From Nitrospira sp. (GTDB lineage Bacteria > Nitrospirota > Nitrospiria > Nitrospirales > Nitrospiraceae), in contig JANDJI010000002.1 in assembly GCA_024331125.1 (NCBI GenBank), positions 496,001-560,000 of the forward strand: DNA of 64,000 nucleotides. The letters run 5' to 3'. A program made the position numbers and the translations under genes. Within the stretch, counting starts at the first letter, position 1. The number at the start of each line of letters is the position of its first letter. This document shows, piece by piece, positions 17,155 to 26,656 of this stretch. Under the pieces are notes generated by a model. The model made no database searches, was not told the DNA's origin, and saw only the letters and a list, made by a program, of their open reading frames with translations.

Positions 17155-17185
17155 CCTTGAGGCTGGCTGGGGCGGGCATGACCTT
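17132..17185. repeat. Tandem 27-bp direct duplication
   Basis: Two perfect head-to-tail copies of a 27-base unit starting GAGGCTGGCTGGGGCGGGCA (17132-17158 and 17159-17185). The first copy spans the stop codon of the decayed ATPase. Confidence 0.9.
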
Positions 17186-17249
17186 GCATGTGAGCGCGGT
17201 GGAGCCAAAGCATGGTTCTTGCCGTTCGTTGTGCGACGACGGACATCGA

Positions 17250-19034
17250 TTAGAGAATTTCGCTCCATGGAGGGCTGACGGCGAAGGCCGCGTTGATGAG
17301 GCCGATATGGGAATAGGCTTGAGGAAAATTTCCGCACTGGGTGCGCGTGGAAGGGATGAAATGTTCGGAGAACAGGCCCACGTGGTTGGCTGAGGAAAGA
17401 ACGTGATCCAGAATGGCTCTCGCCTCGGCCGTTCGATCGAGACGAGCCAGTGCCTGCGCGATCCAAAATGAACAAATGACGAACGCCGCTTCCGGTTTCC
17501 CAAAATCGTCTTCACGCACATAACGATAAAAGAACCCCGTTTTTTGGTCGTCTGCCGGAAACGCCAGGTTCCTGACGATTTGCAACGTGGTGGTCTCGCA
17601 AAGTCGGCGATTCGGATAGCCGAGGATCGGCAGATGCGCGAGCGCCGCATCGTAGCTCATATCGAACGGGCCGTTTCTGACCGCGTCATCCTGCACGGCG
17701 CGAAGCAGGGCTTCAGCCGCACGAATTCTGGCCGCCGTGACGTTGAGAGAAAGGGAAGACAGATGGTCGGTCCGCTTGATGCGCTCCAGCCGTTCGAGTC
17801 CGGCCCAGCAGAGCAGGTTGGTGAACGAATGTTCTTGCCAGGCATGGCGGATTTCCCAGAGGCCTGCGTCCGGCTGCCCGATGCTTCGATCGCAGAGATC
17901 GGCCAGATGAGCCAGTAACCCGTCAAGATCGCGGGTGCGCAAATCGAGAAAGCGCTCATCAAAAAAGATGGGGGTGAACGCGAGGATCATTTCTCCGTAG
18001 GCGTCGTTCTGAACTTGATCGGACGCCTGATTGTGGCTGCGCACCGGAACACTGCCTCGATAGCCCGCCCAGTTGGTATGTTCGATTTCCGGCAGAGGCA
18101 GTCCTTGGCTCAACGTGTAGACGGGGCGCAGGCGATCGCGGGAGTCTTCTTGCGCGTGCGCGATGTTCAGCAGAAACTTGAGGAACGCCTCCATTTCTTC
18201 GAAGTGTCCAAGATTATGAAACGCCGTCAGGGCAAAGTAGGCGTCCCGCAGCCAGCAGTACCGGTAGTCCCAATTTCGGCTTCCACCCGGCTGTTCGGGA
18301 AGACTCGTCGTCAGAGCGGCCAGGATCGCGCCCGTGTCCTCGAAACAGTGAAGTTTCAACGCCAACGCGGAGCGGATCAGTTCCTTTTGATACAGCAGCG
18401 GAACCGAACAGTGTTTGACCCACGTGCGCCAGTAGCGTATCGTTTGTTCCAGAAAGTCGTGGGTCACGGCGACCAAATCGTTTTCAATGCCGAGTCCCCA
18501 GGTCAAGCCGAAGTAAAATTTTTGGGTCAAGGCTACCGGTGTTTCCTCGCACAGATAGGTAAGCGGCATGTTGGTCAACAGTCGGAGCGGCTCGCCTCGA
18601 ATTTCGTACCGCAAATGGTTGCTGCCCCGCAGGGGTTGCACCGGCGTTTTGTCCCATCCTGAGACCGGGCGGCAACTGACGCGAATGGTAGGGGTGCCTT
18701 GGAGCGGCTCTGCGAGTCTGAACAGCGCCGTCGGCCGATAGACGCGGCCGTACTGTTCAAAACGGGGGCAGAAATCCGTGATTTGAAACGCGTCACCGCG
18801 GGCGGTGGTGAACGTCGTCACGAGGACATTGGTGTTGGGCAGATAATGTTGTCGGGTCGTCACGCTTTCCGTCGGAGCGGCGCTCGCGATTTCAAAGTGT
18901 CCGCCGTCCGGATCGAGAAGGCGCCCGAAGAGCGGAGGGCTGTCCGGACGTGGCGCGCACATCCATTCGACGGCCCCGTTCAATCCGATAAGCGCCGAGG
19001 TCTGGCAGTTGCCCACTAATCCATAGGGATACAT
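17250..19034 (-). CDS. Glycoside hydrolase family 15 (glucoamylase/trehalase-like)
   Basis: Soluble (alpha/alpha)6-barrel hydrolase of 594 residues. The N-terminal block YGLVGNCQTSALIGLNGAVEWMC and the PDSPPLFGRLLD stretch are typical of bacterial GH15. The core carries NWDYRYCWLRDAYF, the GLWEIR motif (catalytic-acid region) and the closing GNFPQAYSHIGLI motif with the second catalytic area. I start at the ATG giving MYPYGLVGNC; a longer frame to 19211 runs into the divergent trehalose-synthase gene. GH15 proteins next to OtsA/OtsB are often trehalases or limit-dextrin hydrolases, and the 48-bp divergent spacing from otsA supports trehalose turnover. Exact substrate not provable. Confidence 0.9.
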   Translation of the reverse strand: MYPYGLVGNCQTSALIGLNGAVEWMCAPRPDSPPLFGRLLDPDGGHFEIASAAPTESVTTRQHYLPNTNVLVTTFTTARGDAFQITDFCPRFEQYGRVYRPTALFRLAEPLQGTPTIRVSCRPVSGWDKTPVQPLRGSNHLRYEIRGEPLRLLTNMPLTYLCEETPVALTQKFYFGLTWGLGIENDLVAVTHDFLEQTIRYWRTWVKHCSVPLLYQKELIRSALALKLHCFEDTGAILAALTTSLPEQPGGSRNWDYRYCWLRDAYFALTAFHNLGHFEEMEAFLKFLLNIAHAQEDSRDRLRPVYTLSQGLPLPEIEHTNWAGYRGSVPVRSHNQASDQVQNDAYGEMILAFTPIFFDERFLDLRTRDLDGLLAHLADLCDRSIGQPDAGLWEIRHAWQEHSFTNLLCWAGLERLERIKRTDHLSSLSLNVTAARIRAAEALLRAVQDDAVRNGPFDMSYDAALAHLPILGYPNRRLCETTTLQIVRNLAFPADDQKTGFFYRYVREDDFGKPEAAFVICSFWIAQALARLDRTAEARAILDHVLSSANHVGLFSEHFIPSTRTQCGNFPQAYSHIGLINAAFAVSPPWSEIL

Positions 19035-19082
19035 GCCGGTACCATAGGCGATTTTTCGCCGGAAGTAAATGAGAGGTGATTC

Positions 19083-21332
19083 ATGCGCCTGTCCCTTCGT
19101 TTTCTCTTGCCCCTGACGGTGGTTCTGGCCGGTGTCGCGTACGGCGTGATTCCGTTGGTCGACAACCTCACGTTGAAATGGTTCGTTCGCGACATAGAGA
19201 TTCGGGCGCAATTGATTGCCGGCACGATGGAGGGGCCGCTGACCGAGCTACTGACGTCGGAGTCGAGAACAAAGTTGCTGGCCTACTTTCAGCGGGTGAT
19301 CCAAGATGAACGGCTGTTCGCCATCGGATTTTGCGACCCGCACAGTCAGTTGATCTATAAAACTCAAACCTATCCGGCGTCGATGACGTGCGAACGGGCC
19401 GTTGCGCTCAAGTCCGGCCCCGCCGCCGTCGTGCGGCTGGCGCAGGGGCCCGTGCATGTGGCCGCCGTGGAGATCGACCACGCGGGCCGTTCGTTGGGGC
19501 GGCTTCTGCTCATTCATGACATGAGTTGGGTCGAGCGGAGAAGCAGCGCCACGAAGTGGTATCTGTTCTATCTCTTCGCGGGCATCGGGGTCATGATTTC
19601 GCTCGTGACGGTTGTGGTGGCGCATTTGAGTTGGCGGGGCTGGGTGGAAGGTGTGCGGGGCATGCTGCGGGGCGAGGGGCTGATCGGCTTGATCAAAGAT
19701 CAGAGACAAACACCGGAACTGCAGCCTGTGGCGCAGGATCTCCGGGCCATGATTCATGAACTCCAGGCGGACAAACGCATGCGCGACGAAAGCCAATTGA
19801 GTTGGAAGCCGGCCACGCTTAAATCCATCCTGCACGATCATCTTGCCGGCGACGAGGTGCTGATCGTTTCGAATCGGGAGCCGTACATTCATACTCGGTA
19901 CGGAGAACGCATCGGCGTGCAGGTTCCGGCCAGCGGGCTCGTCACGGCCTTGGAGCCGATCATGCGGGCCTGTTCGGGAATTTGGATCGCTCACGGGAGC
20001 GGGAGTGCCGACCGGTTGGTCGTCGATGAACGGGATCATGTGCGGGTGCCGCCCGAGGCGCCGGCTTACGAGATTCGACGGCTCTGGATGACGCCGGAGG
20101 AAGAAGACGGCTACTACTATGGATTTTCAAACGAAGGGCTCTGGCCGCTGTGCCACCTGGCTCATGTTCGGCCGATCTTTCGGTCTTCCGATTGGCGGCT
20201 CTACAAAGAGATCAACGAACGGTTTGCGGCGGCGATCGTCGAGGAGGCCAAGACGGACAATCCCGTCGTCCTGGTACAGGATTATCATCTCGCGCTCGTG
20301 CCGAAAATCGTCAGGGATCAGCTGCCGAACGCCACGATCATTACGTTTTGGCACATTCCATGGCCCAATCCGGAGCGATACGCGATCTGTCCATGGTATC
20401 GTGAAATTCTGGAGGGCCTGTTAGGGAGCAGCATCCTCGGTTTTCACACGCGATTTCATTGCAGCAACTTCATCGATACGGTGGACAGATCGTTGGAAAG
20501 CCGCATCGACCGGGACGGCGCCACCGTTTCGTACGGTGGCAAATTGACGGCGGTGAATCACTATCCGATCTCCATCGAGTGGCCCAGCCGGGTGCTGTCC
20601 CAGGCTCCGCCCGTGGAGACGTGCCGGACGCACGTCCGCGCGATATATGGGTTTCCTCATGGACATCGATTGGGAGTCGGCGTCGAACGGTTGGATTATA
20701 CGAAGGGCATTCTCGAACGATTCTTGGCGGTCGAACGGCTGCTCGAGCTTCAACCGGAGTGGATCGGCAGGTTCTCGTTCCTGCAAGTGGCCGCTCCCAG
20801 CCGGTCCAAAATCGACGAGTATCGACAACTGGAACAACAAGTCCAGACATCGGCGGACCGCATCAACCGACGGTTCGGCCGGGACGGCTATCGGCCGATC
20901 GTTCTCAAGATCGAGCACCATGAGCCGGAACAGATTGCCCTGTATTATCGGGCGGCCGACTTGTGCATCGTGAGCAGCTTGCACGACGGCATGAATCTGG
21001 TCGCCAAAGAATTCGTCGCCGCAAGGGACGACGAGCAGGGGGTGTTGATTCTGAGCCAGTTTACCGGAGCGGCGGCCGAGTTGGTGGAGGCGCTGATCGT
21101 CAATCCTTACAACATCGATCAATGCGCGGCTGCCATGCACGTCGCCTTGACGATGTCCGGAGTCGAGCAACGGGCCAGAATGCGCAGCCTTCGCGGGATC
21201 GTTCAGGAATTCAACGTGTATCGCTGGGCGGGCCGGATGCTGATGGACGCGGCCCGCATGAGACAGCGGGCCCGTCTTGCGCGAGAAATGGGCGGCCGGA
21301 GTATCGGGACGACGGCCGGAGGACGGACATGA
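19083..21332 (+). CDS. otsA: Trehalose-6-phosphate synthase (GT20) fused to N-terminal membrane sensor-like domain
   Basis: Makes trehalose 6-phosphate from UDP-glucose and glucose 6-phosphate. Residues ~255-735 are a complete GT20 domain: SNREPY near 263, [31 protein letters not shown] and [16 protein letters not shown]. Unlike the ~470-residue classical OtsA, this protein adds ~250 N-terminal residues: a membrane helix (5-25), a ~130-residue extracytoplasmic segment, a second helix (159-182) and a cytoplasmic helical linker. That layout mirrors membrane sensor kinases, suggesting enzyme activity responds to an envelope signal (inference). GAGGTGA lies upstream of the ATG. The gene overlaps the next by four bases (ATGA). 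Confidence 0.93.
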   Translation: MRLSLRFLLPLTVVLAGVAYGVIPLVDNLTLKWFVRDIEIRAQLIAGTMEGPLTELLTSESRTKLLAYFQRVIQDERLFAIGFCDPHSQLIYKTQTYPASMTCERAVALKSGPAAVVRLAQGPVHVAAVEIDHAGRSLGRLLLIHDMSWVERRSSATKWYLFYLFAGIGVMISLVTVVVAHLSWRGWVEGVRGMLRGEGLIGLIKDQRQTPELQPVAQDLRAMIHELQADKRMRDESQLSWKPATLKSILHDHLAGDEVLIVSNREPYIHTRYGERIGVQVPASGLVTALEPIMRACSGIWIAHGSGSADRLVVDERDHVRVPPEAPAYEIRRLWMTPEEEDGYYYGFSNEGLWPLCHLAHVRPIFRSSDWRLYKEINERFAAAIVEEAKTDNPVVLVQDYHLALVPKIVRDQLPNATIITFWHIPWPNPERYAICPWYREILEGLLGSSILGFHTRFHCSNFIDTVDRSLESRIDRDGATVSYGGKLTAVNHYPISIEWPSRVLSQAPPVETCRTHVRAIYGFPHGHRLGVGVERLDYTKGILERFLAVERLLELQPEWIGRFSFLQVAAPSRSKIDEYRQLEQQVQTSADRINRRFGRDGYRPIVLKIEHHEPEQIALYYRAADLCIVSSLHDGMNLVAKEFVAARDDEQGVLILSQFTGAAAELVEALIVNPYNIDQCAAAMHVALTMSGVEQRARMRSLRGIVQEFNVYRWAGRMLMDAARMRQRARLAREMGGRSIGTTAGGRT

Positions 21333-22117
21333 CCTATCTCTTGTCGGATGAAGGGCGCGACGCCCTCAGAAAGATGATCAACCGGTCCGTACTGTACGCG
21401 TTCGACTTTGACGGAACCCTGGCGAAAATCTCATCCGAGCGCGGGAGCGTCAAACTTTCGCCGACCATGCACGAATGGCTGCGGGAACTGGCCCGGCGCG
21501 TGCCCTGTGCCGTGGTATCGGGAAGGGCGCTCGACGACCTGGCGCCGCGCGTCAATGGAGCGGTGCCCCATCTGATCGGAAACCATGGAGCCGAAAGCCC
21601 GCTGACGCCGGCCGCCGTGCTGAATGACATGGATCTCATCTGTTCGGGGTGGGTGAAACAATTGGAAGGGACCAAGGCTCGGTTTTTCGCCGACGCCCGC
21701 GTCGTGATCGAAAACAAACGGTATAGTTTGACTCTTCATTATCGAGGAGTCGATGATCCGGGCGCCCTCGAACGCGAGTTGGTTCATACGGCCGAGCGTT
21801 TGACTCCCTCTCCGCGAATGATACCGGGCAAAGCTTCCGTCAATCTTCTTCCTCCCGGAAGTCCTGGAAAAGGAGAGGCTTCGTTCGCCCTTATGAATCA
21901 TCTCCACTGTACGGGGCTGTTTTTTATCGGGGACGATGAAACCGACGAAACGGTCTTCGCCATGCAGGAAGGGCTGACGTTGGGGGTCCGTGTCGGGTAC
22001 CATCCCCAATCTCAAGCACGGTACTATGTCAAGCATCAAAGCGAAGTGGAGGACGTGCTGCGGTTTCTGGTTCACCGTCTTGACGGAACACCGGAAACAA
22101 CGCGCGCACTCCGCTAA
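21329..22117 (+). CDS. otsB: Trehalose-6-phosphate phosphatase
   Basis: HAD-superfamily phosphatase of 262 residues that dephosphorylates trehalose 6-phosphate. DFDGTL supplies the nucleophile Asp26 and general acid Asp28. Later motifs are VVSGRALDDL, the GNHGAE loop typical of OtsB, and the metal-binding GDDETDE near residue 212. The ATG overlaps the otsA stop (ATGA), so translation is coupled and the two steps are made together. A much longer in-frame extension upstream is only the shadow of otsA. No membrane segment. Confidence 0.94.
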   Translation: MTYLLSDEGRDALRKMINRSVLYAFDFDGTLAKISSERGSVKLSPTMHEWLRELARRVPCAVVSGRALDDLAPRVNGAVPHLIGNHGAESPLTPAAVLNDMDLICSGWVKQLEGTKARFFADARVVIENKRYSLTLHYRGVDDPGALERELVHTAERLTPSPRMIPGKASVNLLPPGSPGKGEASFALMNHLHCTGLFFIGDDETDETVFAMQEGLTLGVRVGYHPQSQARYYVKHQSEVEDVLRFLVHRLDGTPETTRALR

Positions 22118-22272
22118 GTCGCCCGCTTTTTCCTGGATCTGCCGTCAGCGCGATGGAGGAAAGACTCCGGCGAATTGTGCTGCCTTGGGAAAAGGCCGGG
22201 TAAAGAGACGAACCGTGGGAGCCTCGCTCACGGGTAGTTTCAAACCGGTTTGCAAGTCGATCGGACAAACCG

Positions 22273-23112
22273 TTAACGCAGCAAAGAAAGGATGGCCTGA
22301 TTCCATCCGATCGGCCCGGGCGCGGGGGCTCGAATGAGTCCGGGCAGATCAACGCCGGGGGCATAGGAACCGTCCGCTTGCCGGACGAGGATGGGCCTGT
22401 CCACGGCGGCCAGCATCGGCAGGTCATTGAGGCTGTTTCCGACGGCGACCGTCGTGAGCCTGTGGTGATGGTCCGCGGCTGCCTGGCGATAGTATTGAAT
22501 GAGACGGAGAACGGCGCGTCCCTTGTCTTGATCCCCCATCAAGTGATGGCAGCGATCTCCCGTGGTCCAGTTCAGGCCGCGTCTCTTGATGGCAGCAGCA
22601 AGTTCAGGGGGGATGCGACGGTTGCCTTCGATGAAAAACGGCTCGTCATACTCTCGTTGTTTGGCCAAGGCCGCTTCCCCGGAAGACAGGCCCGTTCGTG
22701 ACGCAACGCCATCGGCTGACAAGTCGCCGTATCCAGTGAGGGGCAGGCCGACTTCACGTTCGATTTCTTTCAATGCTTTGCGAAGTAGGGGATAGGGGGT
22801 GCCGAATTCGACGACGCGATAAGGACCGGAAGTCCCGGTGGCGGGAAGAGGGAACGAGAAATACTCCGCCGGAATAAACACGGCGCCTCCGTTTTCCACG
22901 ATGAACGGGTGAGCATTGCGCAGTTGAGAGCGGATCGGTTCCATCTCCGCTCTGGTCTTGCTTGAAACCGGAACGAGCGGAATCCCACGGGCATGCAGGG
23001 CGTCCACCGCCTCGCCCGCCTCGTCGAACCGATAGGTCCGGCTGTTCAAGAGGGTGCCGTCCAAATCCGTAAAGACGACCATGCTCCACGAAGATGTTCC
23101 GTTCTTATTCAT
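22273..23112 (-). CDS. gpgP: HAD-IIB glucosyl/mannosyl-3-phosphoglycerate phosphatase
   Basis: Phosphatase of about 279 residues. FTDLDGTLLN carries Asp16 and Asp18, followed by the MPGP-type VPVSSKTRAEMEP, FIVENGGAVF and the late acidic motif VAVGNSLNDLPML. This pattern is the mannosyl-3-phosphoglycerate phosphatase subfamily, whose members also serve as GpgP. It faces gpgS across 281 bp, so the likely substrate is glucosyl-3-phosphoglycerate, giving glucosylglycerate. The start at 23112 has GAAGAAGAG just upstream; an in-frame ATG at 23151 is possible. A glucose versus mannose preference cannot be read from sequence. Confidence 0.85.
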   Translation of the reverse strand: MNKNGTSSWSMVVFTDLDGTLLNSRTYRFDEAGEAVDALHARGIPLVPVSSKTRAEMEPIRSQLRNAHPFIVENGGAVFIPAEYFSFPLPATGTSGPYRVVEFGTPYPLLRKALKEIEREVGLPLTGYGDLSADGVASRTGLSSGEAALAKQREYDEPFFIEGNRRIPPELAAAIKRRGLNWTTGDRCHHLMGDQDKGRAVLRLIQYYRQAAADHHHRLTTVAVGNSLNDLPMLAAVDRPILVRQADGSYAPGVDLPGLIRAPAPGPIGWNQAILSLLR

Positions 23113-23255
23113 CTCTTCTTCATCGCCCTTGATCGTCGGGCCGCCTTGCAACCCATTCTACGCGCGAAGAGGCGCGTTTTTCGTGATTTTAGACGACGGA
23201 AAGAATCGATAAAAGGGAGGGCTTACGTTTCCGCTTCTCGAACGGCCGGCTAAAT

Positions 23256-23285
23256 TTGAAATGTCCTAGGAGAGAGAGGTACAAA
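23256..23285 (+). promoter_or_regulatory. Candidate promoter of the gpgS operon
   Basis: TTGAAA (23256-23261) and TACAAA (23280-23285) with an 18-base spacer, about 108 bases before the gpgS start. The -10 match is moderate. Nothing else in the intergenic region looks better. Confidence 0.4.
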
Positions 23286-23393
23286 TCAGACTGGGATCGG
23301 CCGGGCAATTATGCGATGCTGGCTCTCCGAGTGAATGAGCCGCGGCGTTCGGTCTCATGAACAAGTGACTTCAACAGTTGAAGGGAGAATCGA

Positions 23394-24617
23394 ATGGCGG
23401 ATTTCTTTCAAAACGGAGTGGTCAGCGTGCTCCATCGCCTGGGTGCTCCCAACGTGGATCGGCTGGAACACGAACTCGAACAGTATCGCACCGTCAACCC
23501 GATTGCGCTGGTGTTGCCGTGCCTCTATTCCGAACTCGAGGGGCCCGCGCTGTCAGGAATCGTGGCGGAATTGAAGCGGGTATCGTATGTGAACGAGATC
23601 GTGGTCGCGCTGGGACGCGCGTCGCCTCTTGAATTTCGTCGCGCCCGTGAGTACTTCAAGGTGCTCCCGCAATTCGTTCGACTCGTCTGGATCGACGGCG
23701 CACACATTCAAGATCTTCTGAAAACATTGGTTGAGCGGGAAATCGACGTCGGATTGCCGGGGAAAGGGCAATCATGCTGGCTCGCCTTCGGGTATGTACT
23801 GGCCCGCCGTCAAAGCCAGGTGATCGCTCTGCACGACTGCGACATCGTGAGCTACAGGAGGGAATACCTGGCGCGGCTGTGTTATCCGGTGGCCAATCCC
23901 AATTTAGGCTATGAATTTTGCAAAGGCTATTACAGTCGTGTCACGGATCGATTGCACGGGCGCGTGACCAGACTGTTTTTCACGCCGGTCATCCGCTCAT
24001 TGCAGCAACTGGTGGGAGACCAGCCGTTGCTGACGTTTTTGGACAGTTTCCGCTATCCGCTCGCGGGGGAATTCGCTATGGTGCGCGATCTTGCGTGGGT
24101 CAATCGGATTCCGGGCGATTGGGGGTTGGAAATCGGGATTCTGGCCGAAGTCTTTCGCAATTGTGCGTTGCGGCGCGTCTGTCAGGCGGACATCGCGGAC
24201 GCATACGAACACAAGCATCAGACGCTGTCCGCCGATGATCCTGAAAAGGGCCTCCTCAAAATGACGGTGGATATTTCGAAGTCGTTGTTCCGCCATTTGT
24301 CCAGCCTGGGAGTGGTGCTCGGCGACGCGGAGCTGAAGACGTTGCGGGCCACCTATCTTCGATTGGCCGAAGAAGCCATTCGCCGGTACGAAGACAGCGC
24401 GGCCATCAACAGTTTGAGGTTCGACCGACATGCCGAGAGAACCGCCGTCGAGACGTTTCTCAAAGGAATCAAACTGGCCTCGGACGTGTTCCAGAAGGAC
24501 CCGTTGGGAGTCCCGATGATTTCCAATTGGAGCCGAGTGGCGGCGGCGGTTCCGGACATTTTTGACCGTCTGATGAACGCGGTGGAAGAGGACCATCAAT
24601 GGGATCCCACCAAATGA
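23394..24617 (+). CDS. gpgS: Glucosyl-3-phosphoglycerate synthase-like glycosyltransferase
   Basis: Retaining GT-A glycosyltransferase of 407 residues. IALVLPCLYSE opens the nucleotide-sugar fold, GLPGKGQSCW is the GKG loop, HDCDIVSY the DxD-type metal site, and GRVTRLFFTPVI...PLAGEFAMVRDL...WGLEIGILAEVF closely follows the GT81 GpgS pattern. It would transfer glucose from NDP-glucose to 3-phosphoglycerate. It is paired with the divergent GpgP-like phosphatase. It overlaps the next glycosyltransferase by four bases (ATGA) and heads an eight-gene operon to 32070. The product is probably the osmolyte glucosylglycerate. A mannosyl donor is less likely because MpgS (GT55/GT78) motifs differ. Confidence 0.85.
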   Translation: MADFFQNGVVSVLHRLGAPNVDRLEHELEQYRTVNPIALVLPCLYSELEGPALSGIVAELKRVSYVNEIVVALGRASPLEFRRAREYFKVLPQFVRLVWIDGAHIQDLLKTLVEREIDVGLPGKGQSCWLAFGYVLARRQSQVIALHDCDIVSYRREYLARLCYPVANPNLGYEFCKGYYSRVTDRLHGRVTRLFFTPVIRSLQQLVGDQPLLTFLDSFRYPLAGEFAMVRDLAWVNRIPGDWGLEIGILAEVFRNCALRRVCQADIADAYEHKHQTLSADDPEKGLLKMTVDISKSLFRHLSSLGVVLGDAELKTLRATYLRLAEEAIRRYEDSAAINSLRFDRHAERTAVETFLKGIKLASDVFQKDPLGVPMISNWSRVAAAVPDIFDRLMNAVEEDHQWDPTK

Positions 24618-25912
24618 AAACGCAGGACACGCAATCAGCCAAACCTTCGGTCTCTCTCGCCGAAGAGACGGAAGCCAGATTGTCCGACATCCGCCAGGCC
24701 GATCTTCTGGTCGGCATTCCCAGCTACAACAACGCCGACACGATCGGCCACGTGGTGCGGGCCGTCAGCGCGGGCCTGGCGAAATACTTTCCCGAGCGAC
24801 GGGCCGTGCTCGTGAATTCAGACGGAGGATCGTCCGACGGCACGACCGAGGTCGTTGCACGGTCGATCGTCGACTACGGCGCCCTACTCATCAGCGATCA
24901 ACAAAGCCGGCTGCAAAAGATCATCACGCCTTATCACGGAATTCCGGGGAAAGGCAGCGCGTTCCGGACGATTTTCGAGATTGCGCGCCGGCTCAACGCG
25001 AAGGCCTGCGCGGTGGTTGATTCTGATTTGCGGAGCATCACGCCCGAATGGATCGAACTGCTCTTGCGACCCGTTCTCGACGAGCACTACGACTATGTCG
25101 CTCCCTACTATCTGCGCCACAAGTACGACGGGACCATTACAAACAGCATCGTCTATCCACTTACGAGAGCGCTCTATGGCCAGCGAATCAGACAGCCGAT
25201 CGGCGGCGATTTCGGGTTTTCCGGCCGGCTGGCCGAGCATTATTTGGACCAGCACGTCTGGGAGTCGGACGTGGCGCGATTCGGCATCGATATTTGGATG
25301 ACGACGGAGGCCATTGCGAGCGGCGCCCGTGTCTGCCAGAGTTTTCTCGGCGCCAAAATTCACAATCCCAAGGACCCGTCCGCCGATTTGGCCGCCATGC
25401 TGATGCAAGTCCTGGGGGCCTTGTTCGCGTTGATGGAGGAACATCATGGGGTCTGGTTGGCGCAAAATGGCTCGGTGCCGGTCAAGATCTTCGGGTTTCA
25501 ATATGAAGTAGGCGTCGAGCCGGTTCACGTGAACGTGGATCGAATGATTCACGCGTTTCGGCAGGGCATGGACGATCTGGCTCCCATTTGGGAACAGATG
25601 TTGGGGCGGGAGATCGTCGCGGAGTTGTCGCCGCTCCGAGCGGCTTCTCCCGTCGAGTTTCGCATTCCGGACGATCTTTGGGTCCGCGTCATTTATGAGG
25701 CGGCCGTGGCCTATCATGGCCGTGTGATGCCCCGCGAGCATCTGTTGAAGGCCCTCACGCCGCTGTATCTGGGACGGACGGCGACCTTTGTGCTGGAGAC
25801 CCAGGGACTCACGTCCGCCGAAGCGGAGAGGAGAGTCGAGCAATTGTGTCTGGCGTTCGAAGAACGGAAATCCTATCTCGTCGATCGTTGGAGCGGCCGG
25901 CCACGCTCATAA
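24614..25912 (+). CDS. Second GpgS/GT2-like glycosyltransferase
   Basis: A 432-residue GT-A enzyme. VGIPSYNNADTIGHV is the nucleotide-binding start, GIPGKGSAFRT the GKG loop, AVVDSDLRS the DxD motif, and RQPIGGDFGFSG the acceptor-side motif. A long helical C-terminal region follows. It resembles the preceding GpgS paralogously but lacks its RVTxLxxxP block, so it probably uses another acceptor. One attractive but unproven option is adding a further sugar to glucosylglycerate. The ATG overlaps the gpgS stop; an in-frame ATG lies 15 bases upstream. No signal peptide. Confidence 0.82.
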   Translation: MKTQDTQSAKPSVSLAEETEARLSDIRQADLLVGIPSYNNADTIGHVVRAVSAGLAKYFPERRAVLVNSDGGSSDGTTEVVARSIVDYGALLISDQQSRLQKIITPYHGIPGKGSAFRTIFEIARRLNAKACAVVDSDLRSITPEWIELLLRPVLDEHYDYVAPYYLRHKYDGTITNSIVYPLTRALYGQRIRQPIGGDFGFSGRLAEHYLDQHVWESDVARFGIDIWMTTEAIASGARVCQSFLGAKIHNPKDPSADLAAMLMQVLGALFALMEEHHGVWLAQNGSVPVKIFGFQYEVGVEPVHVNVDRMIHAFRQGMDDLAPIWEQMLGREIVAELSPLRAASPVEFRIPDDLWVRVIYEAAVAYHGRVMPREHLLKALTPLYLGRTATFVLETQGLTSAEAERRVEQLCLAFEERKSYLVDRWSGRPRS

Positions 25913-25948
25913 ACGTCGGCGGTGTGGACGGCAAGAAGGGAGGCGGAC

Positions 25949-26656
25949 ATGCAGGACTTTTTTGACAAGGCGTTGCTTGCGCCGTTGGAGCACTTGGGCC
26001 GGCAAGTCCTGGCGATTTTGCCCAACGTCTTGGCGATGGCCATCATTATCGGAGTCGGATTCGCCATGGCCTGGGCGCTGGGGCACGCCGTCGAGCGATT
26101 GCTGCGGGTCGTGAGGTTGGATCATTTGTGCGATCGACTCGGCGTCAACGCGGCGTTGGGCCGTGGAGGAGTCAAGTCCGACCCCTCGCAGATCGTGGGA
26201 CGCATGACCTATTGGGTCATTGTGCTCTTCGCGGTGATTGCCGGACTGGGCGCGCTCAATCTCAAACCGATCAATCAATTCGCCCAATCGCTCTTGGCCT
26301 ATATTCCCCACGTGTTGATCGCCGCCGTGATTCTGATCGTTGGCTATCTGCTGTCGAATTTTATTTCCCAGGGGGTCTTGATCGCGGCGGTCAACGCCGG
26401 CCTTCCCCCGGCCAGATTGATCGCCAGCCTGTCTCGATGGGGAGTCCGGTTGTTCGCGCTTGCCATGGCGCTGGAAGAATTGGGCATTGCGGCCAGCGTG
26501 GTGATCGTCGGGTTCGGCATTACGTTCGGCGGGATCGTGTTCGCCGCCTGTCTGGCATTCGGGCTCGGCGCCAAGGATTTGGCCAAAGACTATCTCGAAC
26601 GAACGTTGTCCGGCCGAGGACGCGACCGATCGCCTGACGATTTGCGGCACATGTGA
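25949..26656 (+). CDS. Small integral membrane channel-like protein (CmpX/TM-helix type)
   Basis: A 235-residue product with four to five membrane helices, including AMAIIIGVGFAMAWAL, TYWVIVLFAVIAGLGAL and VLIAAVILIVGYLLSNF. It ends in VIVGFGITFGGIVFAACLAFGLGAKDLAKDY, the Gly/Ala-rich motif of MscS-related TM-helix proteins such as CmpX. It lacks the MscS beta domain. GGGAGG precedes the ATG. It lies 36 bp after the glycosyltransferase and overlaps the next gene by one base (TGATG), so it belongs to the operon. Context suggests osmolyte release or sensing of membrane state (inference). Confidence 0.82.
   Translation: MQDFFDKALLAPLEHLGRQVLAILPNVLAMAIIIGVGFAMAWALGHAVERLLRVVRLDHLCDRLGVNAALGRGGVKSDPSQIVGRMTYWVIVLFAVIAGLGALNLKPINQFAQSLLAYIPHVLIAAVILIVGYLLSNFISQGVLIAAVNAGLPPARLIASLSRWGVRLFALAMALEELGIAASVVIVGFGITFGGIVFAACLAFGLGAKDLAKDYLERTLSGRGRDRSPDDLRHM

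Noticed and set aside
16003..17475. 490-codon antisense frame over the ATPase remnant
   Set aside because: Arg/Gln/His-rich shadow composition of GC-rich DNA, with no motif and no start signal. Many similar antisense frames over real genes were dropped for the same reason.
20963..21328. Long N-terminal extension of OtsB
   Set aside because: It is the off-frame shadow of otsA with Arg/Gly-rich, non-protein composition. The ATGA overlap start gives a normal OtsB.
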